A stretch of DNA of 64,000 bases, from positions 124,001-188,000 of the forward strand of contig NZ_JAINFL010000006.1 of NCBI RefSeq assembly GCF_022458895.1, written 5' to 3'. The notes under the pieces are model-generated. The model searched no databases, was not told where the DNA came from, and was given only the letters and a program-made list of their open reading frames with translations. The stretch's first letter is position 1. Every line of letters begins with the position of its first letter. Source of the stretch: Roseihalotalea indica. GTDB lineage: Bacteria; Bacteroidota; Bacteroidia; Cytophagales; Cyclobacteriaceae. A program made the translations under genes and the position numbers. Shown piece by piece: positions 35,749 to 45,600 of the stretch.

Positions 35749-38358
35749 ATGAGTGAATTTACGGAAGACAGTGCCCTGGAGAATCTGGAGAGTCTGGATA
35801 ACATGTACGAGAATTATTTTCTCGGCTATGCATCCTACGTAATCCTGGAACGGGCTGTCCCTGCTATAGAAGATGGATTGAAGCCGGTGCAGCGGCGTAT
35901 TCTGCACGCCTTGAAAGAAATGGACGATGGCCGCTTTCACAAAGTAGCCAACGTAATTGGGCAAACCATGCAGTTTCATCCTCACGGTGATGCTTCTATC
36001 GGAGATGCGATGGTTGGTCTGGGTCAGAAAAACTTATTGATTGATACCCAGGGAAACTGGGGAGATATTCGTACCGGAGACAGTGCGGCAGCGGCTCGAT
36101 ACATAGAGGCTCGCTTATCAAAATTCGCTCTGGATGTGGTATTTAACCCGCAAACTACTAAATGGCAGTTGTCGTACGACGGGCGGAAGAGAGAACCCAT
36201 TACATTTCCGGTAAAATTCCCGTTGCTTTTGGCCCAGGGAGTAGAGGGTATTGCCGTAGGTCTTTCCACCCGTATTCTGCCTCATAACTTCGTAGAGCTT
36301 ATTCAGGGCTGTATTGATGTAATTCGTAACAAGAAAGTCAATGTGCTGCCGGATTTTGCTACCGGTAGCATGATTGATGTTTCGGATTACAATGAAGGCA
36401 AGCGGGGTGGGAAAGTTCGCATACGGGCGACGGTAGAGGAATATGACAAGAAAACGCTGGTTATTAAAGATATTCCGTATGGAGTTACCACCAATAGCCT
36501 GATTGAGTCGATTATCAAAGCGAATGATAAAGGCAAGATCAAGATCAAGAAGGTGATCGATAATACGGCTAAGGATGTTGAGGTTTTGGTCTCGATAGCC
36601 CCTGGTCAGTCACCTGAAATTACGAAGGATGCACTTTACAAATTCACCGACTGCGAGGTTTCAATTTCTCCCAACGCCTGTGTCATTGTAGATGACAAAC
36701 CTCAGTTCCTTACGGTTAATGATCTACTTCGTCAGTCTACTGAGCAAACGGTAGAATTGCTGCGTCAAGAGTTGCAGATTAAGGAACGGGAGCTATTGGA
36801 AAAGATTCTGTTTGCCTCGTTGGAAAAGATCTTTATCGAAAACCGCATCTATCGTGATATTGAAGAAGCTGAAACCTGGGAAGATGTGCTGGCTCGTATC
36901 GATAAAGGCTTAGAGCCCTTTAAAAAACAGTTTTATCGGGAGATTACCGAAGATGATCTGGTACGGCTAACCGAAATCAAAATCAAGCGGATTTCCAAAT
37001 TCGATAGCTTCAAAGCCGATGAGCTAATGAAGCGCTTGCAGGATGAACTGAAGCAAACGCAGCATGATCTGGAGCATATCAAAGAATATGCTATCGCTTA
37101 CTATAAAAAACTGCTCGATAAATACGGAAAAGGACGGGAGCGCCAAACTCAGATCAAGACCTTTGACACTATTGATGCCAATATCGTAGCTGCTAATAAC
37201 GAGAAGCTTTATGTAAATAAGGCCGATGGTTTTATTGGCTACGGACTGAAAAAAGATGAGTTCGTAACAGAGTGCTCCGATATTGATGATATCATTGTTT
37301 TCCGGGGTGATGGCAAATGCGTGGTGACCCGTATTTCTGATAAAGTGTTTGTTGGAAAAGACATCGTGCACGTGGATGTATTCCGTAAGAATGATGAGCG
37401 TCGAGTTTACAATATGGTCTACCTGGATGGTGGAAGTGGCCGAGCCATGATCAAGCGGTTTCAGGTACTTGCCGTTACCCGCGACAAAGAATATGATCTG
37501 ACCAAAGGCACGAAAGGGTCTAAGATGCTCTATTTCTCCGCTAACCCTAATGCCGAAGCTGAGGTAATTACGGTGCTTCTTTCTGGCCGTTCTCGCGCTA
37601 AAATCAAGAAGTTCGACTTTGATTTTGCTACTCTGGATATTAAAGGTAGAAGTGCCAACGGAAATATTCTAACGAAGTATCCTATCCGGAAAATCGAGAA
37701 AACGGCCGAAGGTGAATCTACTTTAGGCGGTATTGACATCTGGTACGATGGTATTGTCGGAACACTTAATACGGATGAGCGCGGGCGATTTCTGGGGACA
37801 TTTGAGGGAGATGATCACCTCTTTGCTATCTATAAGGATGGGTCTTATGAACTGAAGAATTACGAGCTTACCAATAAGTTTGATCCTAACCAGACCGTAT
37901 TGCTGGAGAAGTTTGACGAAAATAAAATTGTCTCTGCGGTGTATTACGATGGAAACTCCAAGCAGTATTATGTAAAGCGTTTCCAGGTTGAAACAACCAC
38001 CCCTGATCGCCGTTTCTCTTTCCTTACCGATGCCCGCAGCACCAAATTATTAGTGGTCTCTACGGAAAGCCAACCTCAGATTGACCTAACCTTTATGCGG
38101 GACGGAAGCCGTAAACATGAGCATCAAACCTTTGATCTTGATGTATTGGTTGACGTTAAGGGATGGAAGGCTCTGGGTAACCGCTTGAGCAAACATAAGG
38201 TAAAAGATGTGACCTTGCTGACGGCCCAAACCACTAAACCTGATGCTACGGAAGAACAAAGTAGCAACGATGGTGAAAAAGATGAATCAAAAACAGTAGG
38301 CGATGAGGTGGTCTGGAATATGAAAAGTAAGAAGAAGGACCAGATGAAACTGTTCTGA
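35749..38358 (+). CDS. parC: DNA topoisomerase IV subunit A
   Basis: An 869-residue DNA-cutting subunit. The winged-helix region contains KPVQRRILHALKEMDDG and the quinolone-pocket-like segment FHPHGDASIGDAMVGL. The catalytic tyrosine is Tyr118 in AAARYIEARLS. A coiled-coil tower (residues about 390-470) and a C-terminal beta-pinwheel of repeats (for example KGTKGSKMLYF and KLLVVSTESQPQIDL) follow. The tail after residue 810 is acidic and low-complexity, ending in lysine-rich sequence. It pairs with the parE gene just upstream to form topoisomerase IV. Confidence 0.93.
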   Translation: MSEFTEDSALENLESLDNMYENYFLGYASYVILERAVPAIEDGLKPVQRRILHALKEMDDGRFHKVANVIGQTMQFHPHGDASIGDAMVGLGQKNLLIDTQGNWGDIRTGDSAAAARYIEARLSKFALDVVFNPQTTKWQLSYDGRKREPITFPVKFPLLLAQGVEGIAVGLSTRILPHNFVELIQGCIDVIRNKKVNVLPDFATGSMIDVSDYNEGKRGGKVRIRATVEEYDKKTLVIKDIPYGVTTNSLIESIIKANDKGKIKIKKVIDNTAKDVEVLVSIAPGQSPEITKDALYKFTDCEVSISPNACVIVDDKPQFLTVNDLLRQSTEQTVELLRQELQIKERELLEKILFASLEKIFIENRIYRDIEEAETWEDVLARIDKGLEPFKKQFYREITEDDLVRLTEIKIKRISKFDSFKADELMKRLQDELKQTQHDLEHIKEYAIAYYKKLLDKYGKGRERQTQIKTFDTIDANIVAANNEKLYVNKADGFIGYGLKKDEFVTECSDIDDIIVFRGDGKCVVTRISDKVFVGKDIVHVDVFRKNDERRVYNMVYLDGGSGRAMIKRFQVLAVTRDKEYDLTKGTKGSKMLYFSANPNAEAEVITVLLSGRSRAKIKKFDFDFATLDIKGRSANGNILTKYPIRKIEKTAEGESTLGGIDIWYDGIVGTLNTDERGRFLGTFEGDDHLFAIYKDGSYELKNYELTNKFDPNQTVLLEKFDENKIVSAVYYDGNSKQYYVKRFQVETTTPDRRFSFLTDARSTKLLVVSTESQPQIDLTFMRDGSRKHEHQTFDLDVLVDVKGWKALGNRLSKHKVKDVTLLTAQTTKPDATEEQSSNDGEKDESKTVGDEVVWNMKSKKKDQMKLF

Positions 38359-38427
38359 TAATACCCATATCTTAATGCCAGCCTGTTGTTTGCCAGCGTA
38401 GGTTATTAAAACTAATCCATACATGAG

Positions 38428-38464
38428 AGGTTAGGAGGGAGGATATTAACTCACCTTCTAACCT
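38428..38464 (+). terminator. Possible terminator between parC and the AI-2E gene
   Basis: AGGTTAGGAGG (38428-38438) pairs with CCTTCTAACCT (38454-38464) with one G-U wobble. The stem is followed by TTATTTAT and directly by the ATG at 38473. It could stop parC transcription or occlude the start of the next gene. Confidence 0.4.
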
Positions 38465-38472
38465 TTATTTAT

Positions 38473-39531
38473 ATGCATCACTATCAGTTTGCTACCCGCG
38501 TTCTGATCTCAGTTGGTATAGCCAGCGCCATCATTTTATTGTTACTTTTTGTAGGGCATATTTTTCCAGTACTGTTAATCGTAATCGCTGCTATATTGGT
38601 AGCAGTCTTTTTTGATGGAATCGCTCGATGGCTGAACAAAAAACTCCCGATTGCCAAGAATTGGTGCAAACTAATTTCTGTACTTGGTGTCCTGATAGTC
38701 ATTAGTGTTTCCTTTATAATATTGTCTCCCTATGTTTCCCAACAGGCTTCGGACTTACAAGAGCAGCTACCTCAGTCGGTAGGGCAAGCTAAAGAACAAC
38801 TGAAGCAAACTTCTTTAGGGAATAAGGCACTCCAATACGTACAGCAAGAGGATATACAGAAAAAACTGACTTCCAACGCCCAGAAATTCTTTTCAGCCGT
38901 ATTTGGTGTTTTTGGAGTGTTAGCAGACGTATATATCATTCTCTTTATGGGGCTTTTAATCTATGCAGCCCCTCAGCCTTATCTCAGCGGGATCATCCAT
39001 CTAATGCCAAAATCAAAAAGAGATAGGACGGAAGTCGTACTAAAAACATTAGGCCAAACATTACGAAGCTGGCTATCAGGTCAGCTTTTGTCTATGCTAA
39101 TTGTAGCCACATTAACCTGGCTAGGGCTCTGGATAGTAGGGTTGCCTTTTGCGTTGGTCTTGGGCTTATCAGCGGGCTTACTCGCTTTTGTACCTAATTT
39201 TGGCCCTCTCATCGCTCTTATTCTTGGAGTGTTAGTAGCTTCTACCGTAGGGTGGAATACTATCCTGTGGACTGCTATTGTATACGTTGGGGTTCAGATT
39301 ATTGAAAGTAATTTCCTGACGCCAATCATTCAAAGACAGAAGCTCTCGATGCCCATGGCCATGGTCTTATTTGCTCAGCTGGTATTAGGAACATTTGCCG
39401 GAGCTTTAGGGCTGGTACTGGCCACTCCCATTTTTGCTATAATAATGATGTTGGTGAAAATGTTGTACGTGGAAGATATACTTCAGGATCGTTCATTTCA
39501 GCTAGAACCACAGAAACAGGTGAGTTCTTAG
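38473..39531 (+). CDS. AI-2E family transporter
   Basis: A 352-residue inner-membrane protein of the AI-2E/PerM family, with about eight hydrophobic helices and a soluble helical segment between residues 90 and 140. The family signatures are AFVPNFGPLIALILGVLVA and VQIIESNFLTPIIQRQ. Members export various solutes, and some are linked to autoinducer-2 or sodium/proton exchange; the substrate here is unknown. The start is an ATG nine bases after a hairpin that may end the parC transcript. Confidence 0.92.
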   Translation: MHHYQFATRVLISVGIASAIILLLLFVGHIFPVLLIVIAAILVAVFFDGIARWLNKKLPIAKNWCKLISVLGVLIVISVSFIILSPYVSQQASDLQEQLPQSVGQAKEQLKQTSLGNKALQYVQQEDIQKKLTSNAQKFFSAVFGVFGVLADVYIILFMGLLIYAAPQPYLSGIIHLMPKSKRDRTEVVLKTLGQTLRSWLSGQLLSMLIVATLTWLGLWIVGLPFALVLGLSAGLLAFVPNFGPLIALILGVLVASTVGWNTILWTAIVYVGVQIIESNFLTPIIQRQKLSMPMAMVLFAQLVLGTFAGALGLVLATPIFAIIMMLVKMLYVEDILQDRSFQLEPQKQVSS

Positions 39532-39676
39532 GTCTTAGTTCGTCTGCAATTTACGTAATGGGGGCGCAATCGCTGATAGTCAATATATCCTTGCCAAAAC
39601 CCCAAACAATTTCGGCAAGATGTGTTTTACTAAGTGTAAGTATTTTTTTATTCTCAACACTACTATTTTTTGAGCT

Positions 39677-40351
39677 ATGAAGAAGCAAGGATATAAATTT
39701 TGCACTGTTGGGTTAATCATATTATTCATCAGTTTTTTGGGAACCCCCGTTTTCTCTCAGAGCACAACAAGCGATGATCAGACCGCTCAGGATGTAGCGG
39801 CAGCCACAAACCCTGCCGGGCAGGTACCGGATGGAATACCTGACGATGAAGGAAGCTATACTAACGGGCGTTCGCTTTTTAATCAGCACTGTACTGCCTG
39901 TCATGCTTTGGGTAAGCAAATTATTGGTCCTGCACTAGCAAGTGTGCACAATCGCCGGCCGATGGACTGGCTGGTTAAATTCATCCAGAATTCTCAGCAG
40001 GTTATCAGTGAAGCGGATACTTCAGATTATGCCAGTGTACTGTTTAAGCAGTATAATAATCAGGTGATGCCTAATTTTGAGTTTCTCTCCCGGGATGATA
40101 TCCTGGATATTATGGCTTATATTAAAACGGAGTCTGTTTCTGAAACTGCCGGAGTCAGTAGTGCTATGTCCAGCGAGACTGAATCAGTACAGCAGGAGCC
40201 TTCAGCGGGGGACGATGTCTATTCGCAAAAAGATGATTCTGATGCAGAAGGGGTGAACCTGGGTATGATCATGGGCGGCTTGGTTGTTGGCGTGTTGCTA
40301 GTGGTTGTAATTCTGGTGGCCTTACGAAAACGGTCAAAGCAGAACGTGTAG
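39677..40351 (+). CDS. Membrane-anchored mono-haem cytochrome c
   Basis: A 224-residue class I cytochrome c. A signal peptide covers residues 1-28 (ending PVFSQ). The haem site is CTACH with Cys72, Cys75 and His76, and a likely axial Met131 is in QVMPNFEF. An acidic linker leads to a single C-terminal transmembrane helix (about 194-216) followed by RKRSK. The topology puts the haem domain in the periplasm and a short tail in the cytoplasm. It could carry electrons for a respiratory oxidase, but no such genes lie nearby. Confidence 0.9.
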   Translation: MKKQGYKFCTVGLIILFISFLGTPVFSQSTTSDDQTAQDVAAATNPAGQVPDGIPDDEGSYTNGRSLFNQHCTACHALGKQIIGPALASVHNRRPMDWLVKFIQNSQQVISEADTSDYASVLFKQYNNQVMPNFEFLSRDDILDIMAYIKTESVSETAGVSSAMSSETESVQQEPSAGDDVYSQKDDSDAEGVNLGMIMGGLVVGVLLVVVILVALRKRSKQNV

Positions 40352-40411
40352 GTCAATTAAAAATTCTCTGATCTTAATAGACGCTTACTTGGGTTTGTCT
40401 CAGTGTAGAAC

Positions 40412-40419
40412 TAATTTTG
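40412..40419 (+). promoter_or_regulatory. Bacteroidota-type promoter before the small membrane protein gene
   Basis: TAATTTTG matches TAnnTTTG, with TTG at 40388-40390 at 21-base spacing. It is 23 bases upstream of the ATG at 40442, a good arrangement for this phylum. Confidence 0.5.
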
Positions 40420-40441
40420 GGATTACATAAGTACACTACAC

Positions 40442-40654
40442 ATGAGAAAAGCAGTTGGAATAGTGCTCACCCTGGTTGGGTTGGTAAGTACCACCATTAC
40501 AGGTATGCAGGCGATAGAAGATTCAGACAGTTTCAGTTTTTTTGGGTTAGATGTAGTGGTAAGTAAAGCGGATTATACTCCACTAATCACCAGTGTAGTT
40601 ATACTAATCGTTGGCATCATTTTATGGGCTAATTCACGCCGTAGCGCACGATAG
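40442..40654 (+). CDS. Small two-helix membrane protein
   Basis: A 70-residue protein with hydrophobic helices at residues 4-24 and about 47-63, joined by an acidic loop (AIEDSDSFSFFGLDVV), and a basic tail (NSRRSAR). It resembles the many small inner-membrane proteins of unknown role in Bacteroidota. A good promoter lies just upstream. Its last 21 bases overlap the 3' end of the convergent 438-residue gene, with stops facing each other. Confidence 0.7.
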   Translation: MRKAVGIVLTLVGLVSTTITGMQAIEDSDSFSFFGLDVVVSKADYTPLITSVVILIVGIILWANSRRSAR

Positions 40655-41950
40655 CGGAAGAAGAAGCGGTTCTTGCCGGGTTAGGGCAAGAGGATCTGCA
40701 AAAGATTGGACTGATGCCTCTACTACAGAGGTGTCTGGTTCTGAATCAGGTTTATTCAGGCCCAGATAAGATTGAATCATTGTGGCTTGCTCTACTTCCT
40801 GAATCATGCTGAAATCGGCGTTGCCCCACTCAAATAATTGCCCGCATCCGGCATCAATAAAATGCTGTTTGACTGCCGGATTGCTTTTAATATCCGAGAT
40901 AATGAAAGTGCTGAGCCGATCAATAGCGAGGTATTTTTTGTCTTCAGCACGGATGCCCAGCATATCGTGTAAAGCTTCCCCTTCTGGTGTGCCATCCATC
41001 GTCAGGAATAAAAAGGTTCTGATAACCAATGTTTTACCAAGTAAATCAAAGGCCAGATATCCCAGTTTTTTGCCATCATAGTAAAATTCAATAAGTTGGT
41101 GTCCCTTCTCCGTTCGCACCACTTTAGGATTTTCCATAGCCAGGTATAGATAGAAGTGGAGGTAGGAATTATTGAGCACATCCAGCCGCTCCTTCAATCG
41201 CTGAAGAGCATGAGCTTGAATGTAAACTCGTACGGGTAAATCTGAAAGGGCGTTGTCATAGCCAAACTGAGCACCAGTAACTTTAGACCAGACTGCCCCT
41301 TGGTCAGCTAAACACCAACCCACCCGGTAGGCCAGTCTAGTTTCCTTACCAATATTTATTTTGCGTTTATGATGCTGAAAGCCATACAGGTAAAGGCTTT
41401 CATTAAGATGAGCATCGTGCGCTTCTATTTTGTACATGCAGTAGTACATCCGGCGGTGAATCCGGCTCAGGTGTATTCCGATTAATGTTGAAATCTGCAT
41501 GAGAATGTTAAAGGGAGAATGCTCGGTACCCTCGATGGCATTAATTAGCCGGACAAACTTTTCTCGAACAATCAAGGGGCATATCCGCTTGGTATCAGTC
41601 ACATAGTAGTACATATGAAGGGCGACAGCTACATAGTCTTTAAATGACATTTCGTATCCTCCTTCGTCAAGCTGGATGCGGCCGTCCGAGAGGTGCTGAT
41701 CCAGTTGCCTGCGGGCAGAAGCCAGTAACTGTTTAGGTACCTGGTCGTTTCCAAGCTCAAGCCGAACGGCTCTAAAACGAGTAGCACATAACGATTCCCA
41801 GTCCTTTTTGGGAATCCAATGGAGTACATCTTCAGCACCAAACAGTTTAGCCAGCCGGATAATCTTTCGCTTATACTCATTTTTGCGCTGTGCTTCCAAC
41901 TGTTGGCCGTTAACTTTCTTCTTTTTGTGCCTCTGTTTTGACTTTGCCAT
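40634..41950 (-). CDS. Orphan 438-residue protein of unknown function
   Basis: A 438-residue soluble protein that I cannot name. It begins with a very basic N-terminus (KSKQRHKKKKVN), suggesting nucleic-acid contact. A central helical part (residues 90-200) includes FKDYVAVALHMYYYVT. The region from about 250 to 360 contains VYIQAHALQRLKERLD and the strand-rich FYYDGKKLGYLAFDLLGKTLVIRTFL, reminiscent of small RelE/DUF4258-type folds (His-x-x-x-Arg-x-x-x-Arg), but this resemblance is weak. I choose the ATG at 41950; an upstream ATG at 42013 would add 21 hydrophobic residues without obvious conservation. No operon partner is present. The 3' end overlaps the small membrane gene by 21 bases. Confidence 0.75.
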   Translation of the reverse strand: MAKSKQRHKKKKVNGQQLEAQRKNEYKRKIIRLAKLFGAEDVLHWIPKKDWESLCATRFRAVRLELGNDQVPKQLLASARRQLDQHLSDGRIQLDEGGYEMSFKDYVAVALHMYYYVTDTKRICPLIVREKFVRLINAIEGTEHSPFNILMQISTLIGIHLSRIHRRMYYCMYKIEAHDAHLNESLYLYGFQHHKRKINIGKETRLAYRVGWCLADQGAVWSKVTGAQFGYDNALSDLPVRVYIQAHALQRLKERLDVLNNSYLHFYLYLAMENPKVVRTEKGHQLIEFYYDGKKLGYLAFDLLGKTLVIRTFLFLTMDGTPEGEALHDMLGIRAEDKKYLAIDRLSTFIISDIKSNPAVKQHFIDAGCGQLFEWGNADFSMIQEVEQATMIQSYLGLNKPDSEPDTSVVEASVQSFADPLALTRQEPLLLPLSCATA

Positions 41951-42645
41951 GAGGTAGTTTATTAGACTGCTTTTGCGTATAAACCGTAAGATTAATAGGT
42001 TAAGTTTAGCCACTAAACGTCCTCATTTCTGAGGTTATGTAAGTTTTTTTTCTCAGATAACAGACAAGAATGAATTTTTCTTAACCTTAGTAATTGCAAT
42101 CAGTTAGAGAAGTCGTACCAGGTATATAAAGTGTTATTTAAAAGAGAAATAATTAAAAAATGATCGCTTAAAAGTCTGACTTATTCTTATACATCAATGT
42201 GAGAAATAGGCCATAATTAAGGGGCGCCGAGAGACACACAGAGTTATTATTCATCTGGTCGGTTAACGCAACAAAGCACTATTTTTTTAGAAAATGAATG
42301 AGAAGGGGGGTAGCTATCTTTTCGGTTAACATTAGATTTTATTACGGTTGATTTTGTATGTGATGTTTCGCCCTACTCAGAGTCACTCGAAGAGGACTCT
42401 GAGCGAGATAGAAATGTGATTGCAAAATCAACCGCAATAGTCTTTATTGAGTGGAAAGAAAAGATAAACAATAGGGCAGTGCAGTCTGATGGGGTAATAA
42501 AAATACAAAAGTGGATATCAAAACCGAAGAATATACATAAGGGGCATTATTGAAATATTGGCGGTCTCTGAAAATTTTCTTTTCTTGATTTTATTCTCGG
42601 TGCAAAAACCACCAAAGATCGTTTTAAGTAGTAGATATTTTTCTG
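41951..42645. other. 695-base non-coding gap, AT-rich
   Basis: No convincing gene is seen. Short ORFs here are unsupported. The gap holds the start regions of the flanking divergent genes, a direct repeat of TCGGTTAAC (about 42258 and 42322), and a long imperfect inverted repeat at 42341-42438. It may contain a decayed mobile element or an unrecognised RNA. Confidence 0.6.
42341..42438. repeat. Long imperfect inverted repeat with 10-base loop
   Basis: Two 44-base arms surround the loop at 42385-42394. The outer parts pair 15 of 16 (42341-42356 with 42423-42438, core CGGTTGATTTTG), and the inner parts pair perfectly over nine (CTCAGAGTC with GACTCTGAG). The middle is diverged. It could be a miniature inverted-repeat element, a structured RNA or a terminator remnant. 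Confidence 0.6.
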
Positions 42646-45600
42646 TTGAAAAAGAAACGGGTACGTACTATTTTTTTGTGGATTGGGGGTAGCATCGTAG
42701 CACTCACTCTGGTGCTTCAGGCATTGTTTTTTTTTCTGGGAGATGAAATCCTGAAAGAATCCATACTGGTAGCATTCCGGCAATATGCTAACCAGCGATT
42801 TCAACCGTCTCACCAGCCTTCACTGGATTTTGACGAACTACAACTCAATTTGCTGGGTGGAAATATCACCGTGACCGACCTGCAATACGAGAATGGAATA
42901 CCACTTCAGGACTCGCTGGAGCAGGCCCATACGCTATACCGTATTTCAATTCCCGAAGCCAGTATTGATGGAGTAAAGCTGTTGGATATTTATCTGAACC
43001 GTAAGATTCAGCTAGACCAGATTTATTTGAAATCTCCCCGAGTTGCCGTTGTTCAGGAGCAGAGTTCCGATTCTACTCGCAGGCGCCCGGCAAAAGCCAC
43101 GCCCCGGTCGGTAATTGCCGAGCAGGAACGGAAAATCTACCAAACGCTGACCGAGTATTTTAAAATGCTCTCGTTCAACAAACTAGAAATTCTTAATGCT
43201 TCTGTTCTGTTAAATTTTGGTGAAAACACCCCTCTTTTTCAGGATTCTCTTACCTACCGAAAAAGTGAATGGTTTGCTCATCAATTTACTATCATACTGG
43301 AAGATTTTCAGTTAGATTCCGTATCTCGCCAGCAGGAAGAACGTCTACTTTTCACCAAAAATATTCAGATTAAATTAGGCGCTTACCAGTTGATTTTACC
43401 GGATAGTAGCTATGCTATTCAGGCCGATACGTTAGTATTCTCCACTCAGCAACAAAAACTCGCATTCAAGGGCTTTGAAATAATTCCTTTACAAGCAAAA
43501 GATTCATCTTCCTGGTATAACCTCCAGATTCCGGAACTTGAAATGACGGAAATAGACCTGTTAAATTTATACCATAACCGGATTGTAAACATTGATTCCT
43601 TAAACATAAAAAGCCCGGACCTCAGAGGATACCGAAGATCTCAACCGATGGCAAATGCCGGAAAAACATCGGCCCCTCAGCTCAGCGCAGTGCATCCGGA
43701 CTCTTTATACTCAGAAATACAGAAATACTGTAAGCGGCTGGGGGTTAACCAGTTTAACATCAGTACAGGTCAGCTACATTTTTTCAGAGTGCAGGAAGAT
43801 ACCTTGCCTTGGCTAGAGGTGCCAGACTATTCACTGTCATTTAATGACTTTCAACTAGATTCGGCAGTTAATCAACGAGCGGTGGATACCCTGAGCAATG
43901 TATTGCCTATGGATAGTATTGATATTGAGATGAAAGAAATTACGCTCTGGTTTCCTGATCGGCAACACTACTTTGCTGCGAACGATTTTCAAATAAAAAC
44001 CGACCGGCTGCATCAGTATGCTTGTGATATTCTGTTCGATTCGGCTCGGGTGCTTCCCCGGGTAGACTCCTTGGCGCTCTTTCTGACTGATACGCTGCAA
44101 CCCAGGTTAGGGTACGATATTCGTACCTCTAAAGTAGAGATGCACGGCATCGATTTAGAAGAGTTATCGTTCAGCAAATTTGCTACGATGGATAGTGTTC
44201 GTATCCGTAACCCTACTATCTCAATTGCTAATTTTACCGAGACCCCTTATGGTTCGTTACCCCTCAGAAGTCAGGGAAGGGCCGATGATACTACTAACAA
44301 TACCATCAAAGAGATATTTTTTAACTGGAGCCACGCCCGTCTCAATCTGTATCCGGTGGTTGCACCTGACCGCCCTGATTCATGGTTTGAACAATTACTG
44401 GTCAATGCCTTATACTTGGATAATTCCCGGGTTAAGATATTAAAAGCAAAAAATGACTTTTCCGGATTTACTGAGATTGCTCATGTCGCAAATCTGCAGG
44501 CCTATTATCAGGATTTGAGTATTGGCAATGAGGCACACCCCCTGATTGATTTAACCGATACCGTAGCTATGGCTTCGCGCGTGGCCGTATACGCCGAAGA
44601 AGTTGATATGCAACTGAATAATAGCTGGTTTCAGTTTCCGTATAACCAAACCAGTGCAGTGTCGGGGGGCTGGCTGGAAGCTGAGGAAGTAAAACTTTCC
44701 ACGCTAACTTCAAGAGGGTACGTAAGCCAGGTAAAATTTTGGCCTAATCGTTCAGCAACGCGCTTATCGGCTAATCAGATGGAGCAACTGAATATCCCAT
44801 ACTTTGGTATTGAAGGTATTGACTTTGGCCAGTTGTATAATTTACAAGAGGCGGATATTAACCGGATTGCGCTAATTTCACCCACCATTAATCTGCGGAT
44901 GAGCCCGGGCACCCGGCAACGAAAGGGCGATTTTTCAATGCAGGAACTTTATTTTCAGGTAGAGCCCTATCTTAACCGGTTGTCGGTTGAACAGCTGGAA
45001 GTACAGAATGCCGCGGTTACCTTACAACCCAAACGCACTCCAACTCCCGATGTGTGGTTCTCAACCTCCGCCTTCAACGTTACTATTGATAACTTCTTCC
45101 TGGATTCGGTCACTTCCATCACCCCCGAGCGGCCTTTCTATTCAGAGTCGGTGAGAGTGGGAATGGACCAGTTTACGTTTAGTTTGCCTATGGAGGAAGG
45201 TGAGGAAGTCTTTCAGGCCGAACGATTCCTGTATTCTTCTTATACGGATCAGTTAACAGTAGATAATTTGCAAAGAATCCGCGATAGTCTGGCCGTCGTG
45301 GATGATCTGGAAGAACTTGAGGTCGCTCAACTCGCCCTCCATCAAATGAATTACTTTCGCTATTTCACTGATCAGGAAATCGAAGTGGAGAAAGTAATTA
45401 TTCGCCGACCTTTGGTGCATGTTAACCAGCAAAACAGAACCCCAGATAAAGCTAAAAATTCTGGTAAAGCCGGTAAAACGTTGCAGCCGGAGCTGTATCC
45501 GAAGATTAAGTCAGTGGCGCAGGGTATTTATGTGAACCAGCTTGCCGTAGAGGAGGGGGTTGTGACGCTGCTGAGTCAGGATACCGACACGGTTCATTAC

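Noticed and set aside
42547..42813. 88-codon minus-strand ORF at the start of the AsmA-like gene
   Set aside because: It overlaps the coding start of a well-supported large gene and looks like a shadow frame.
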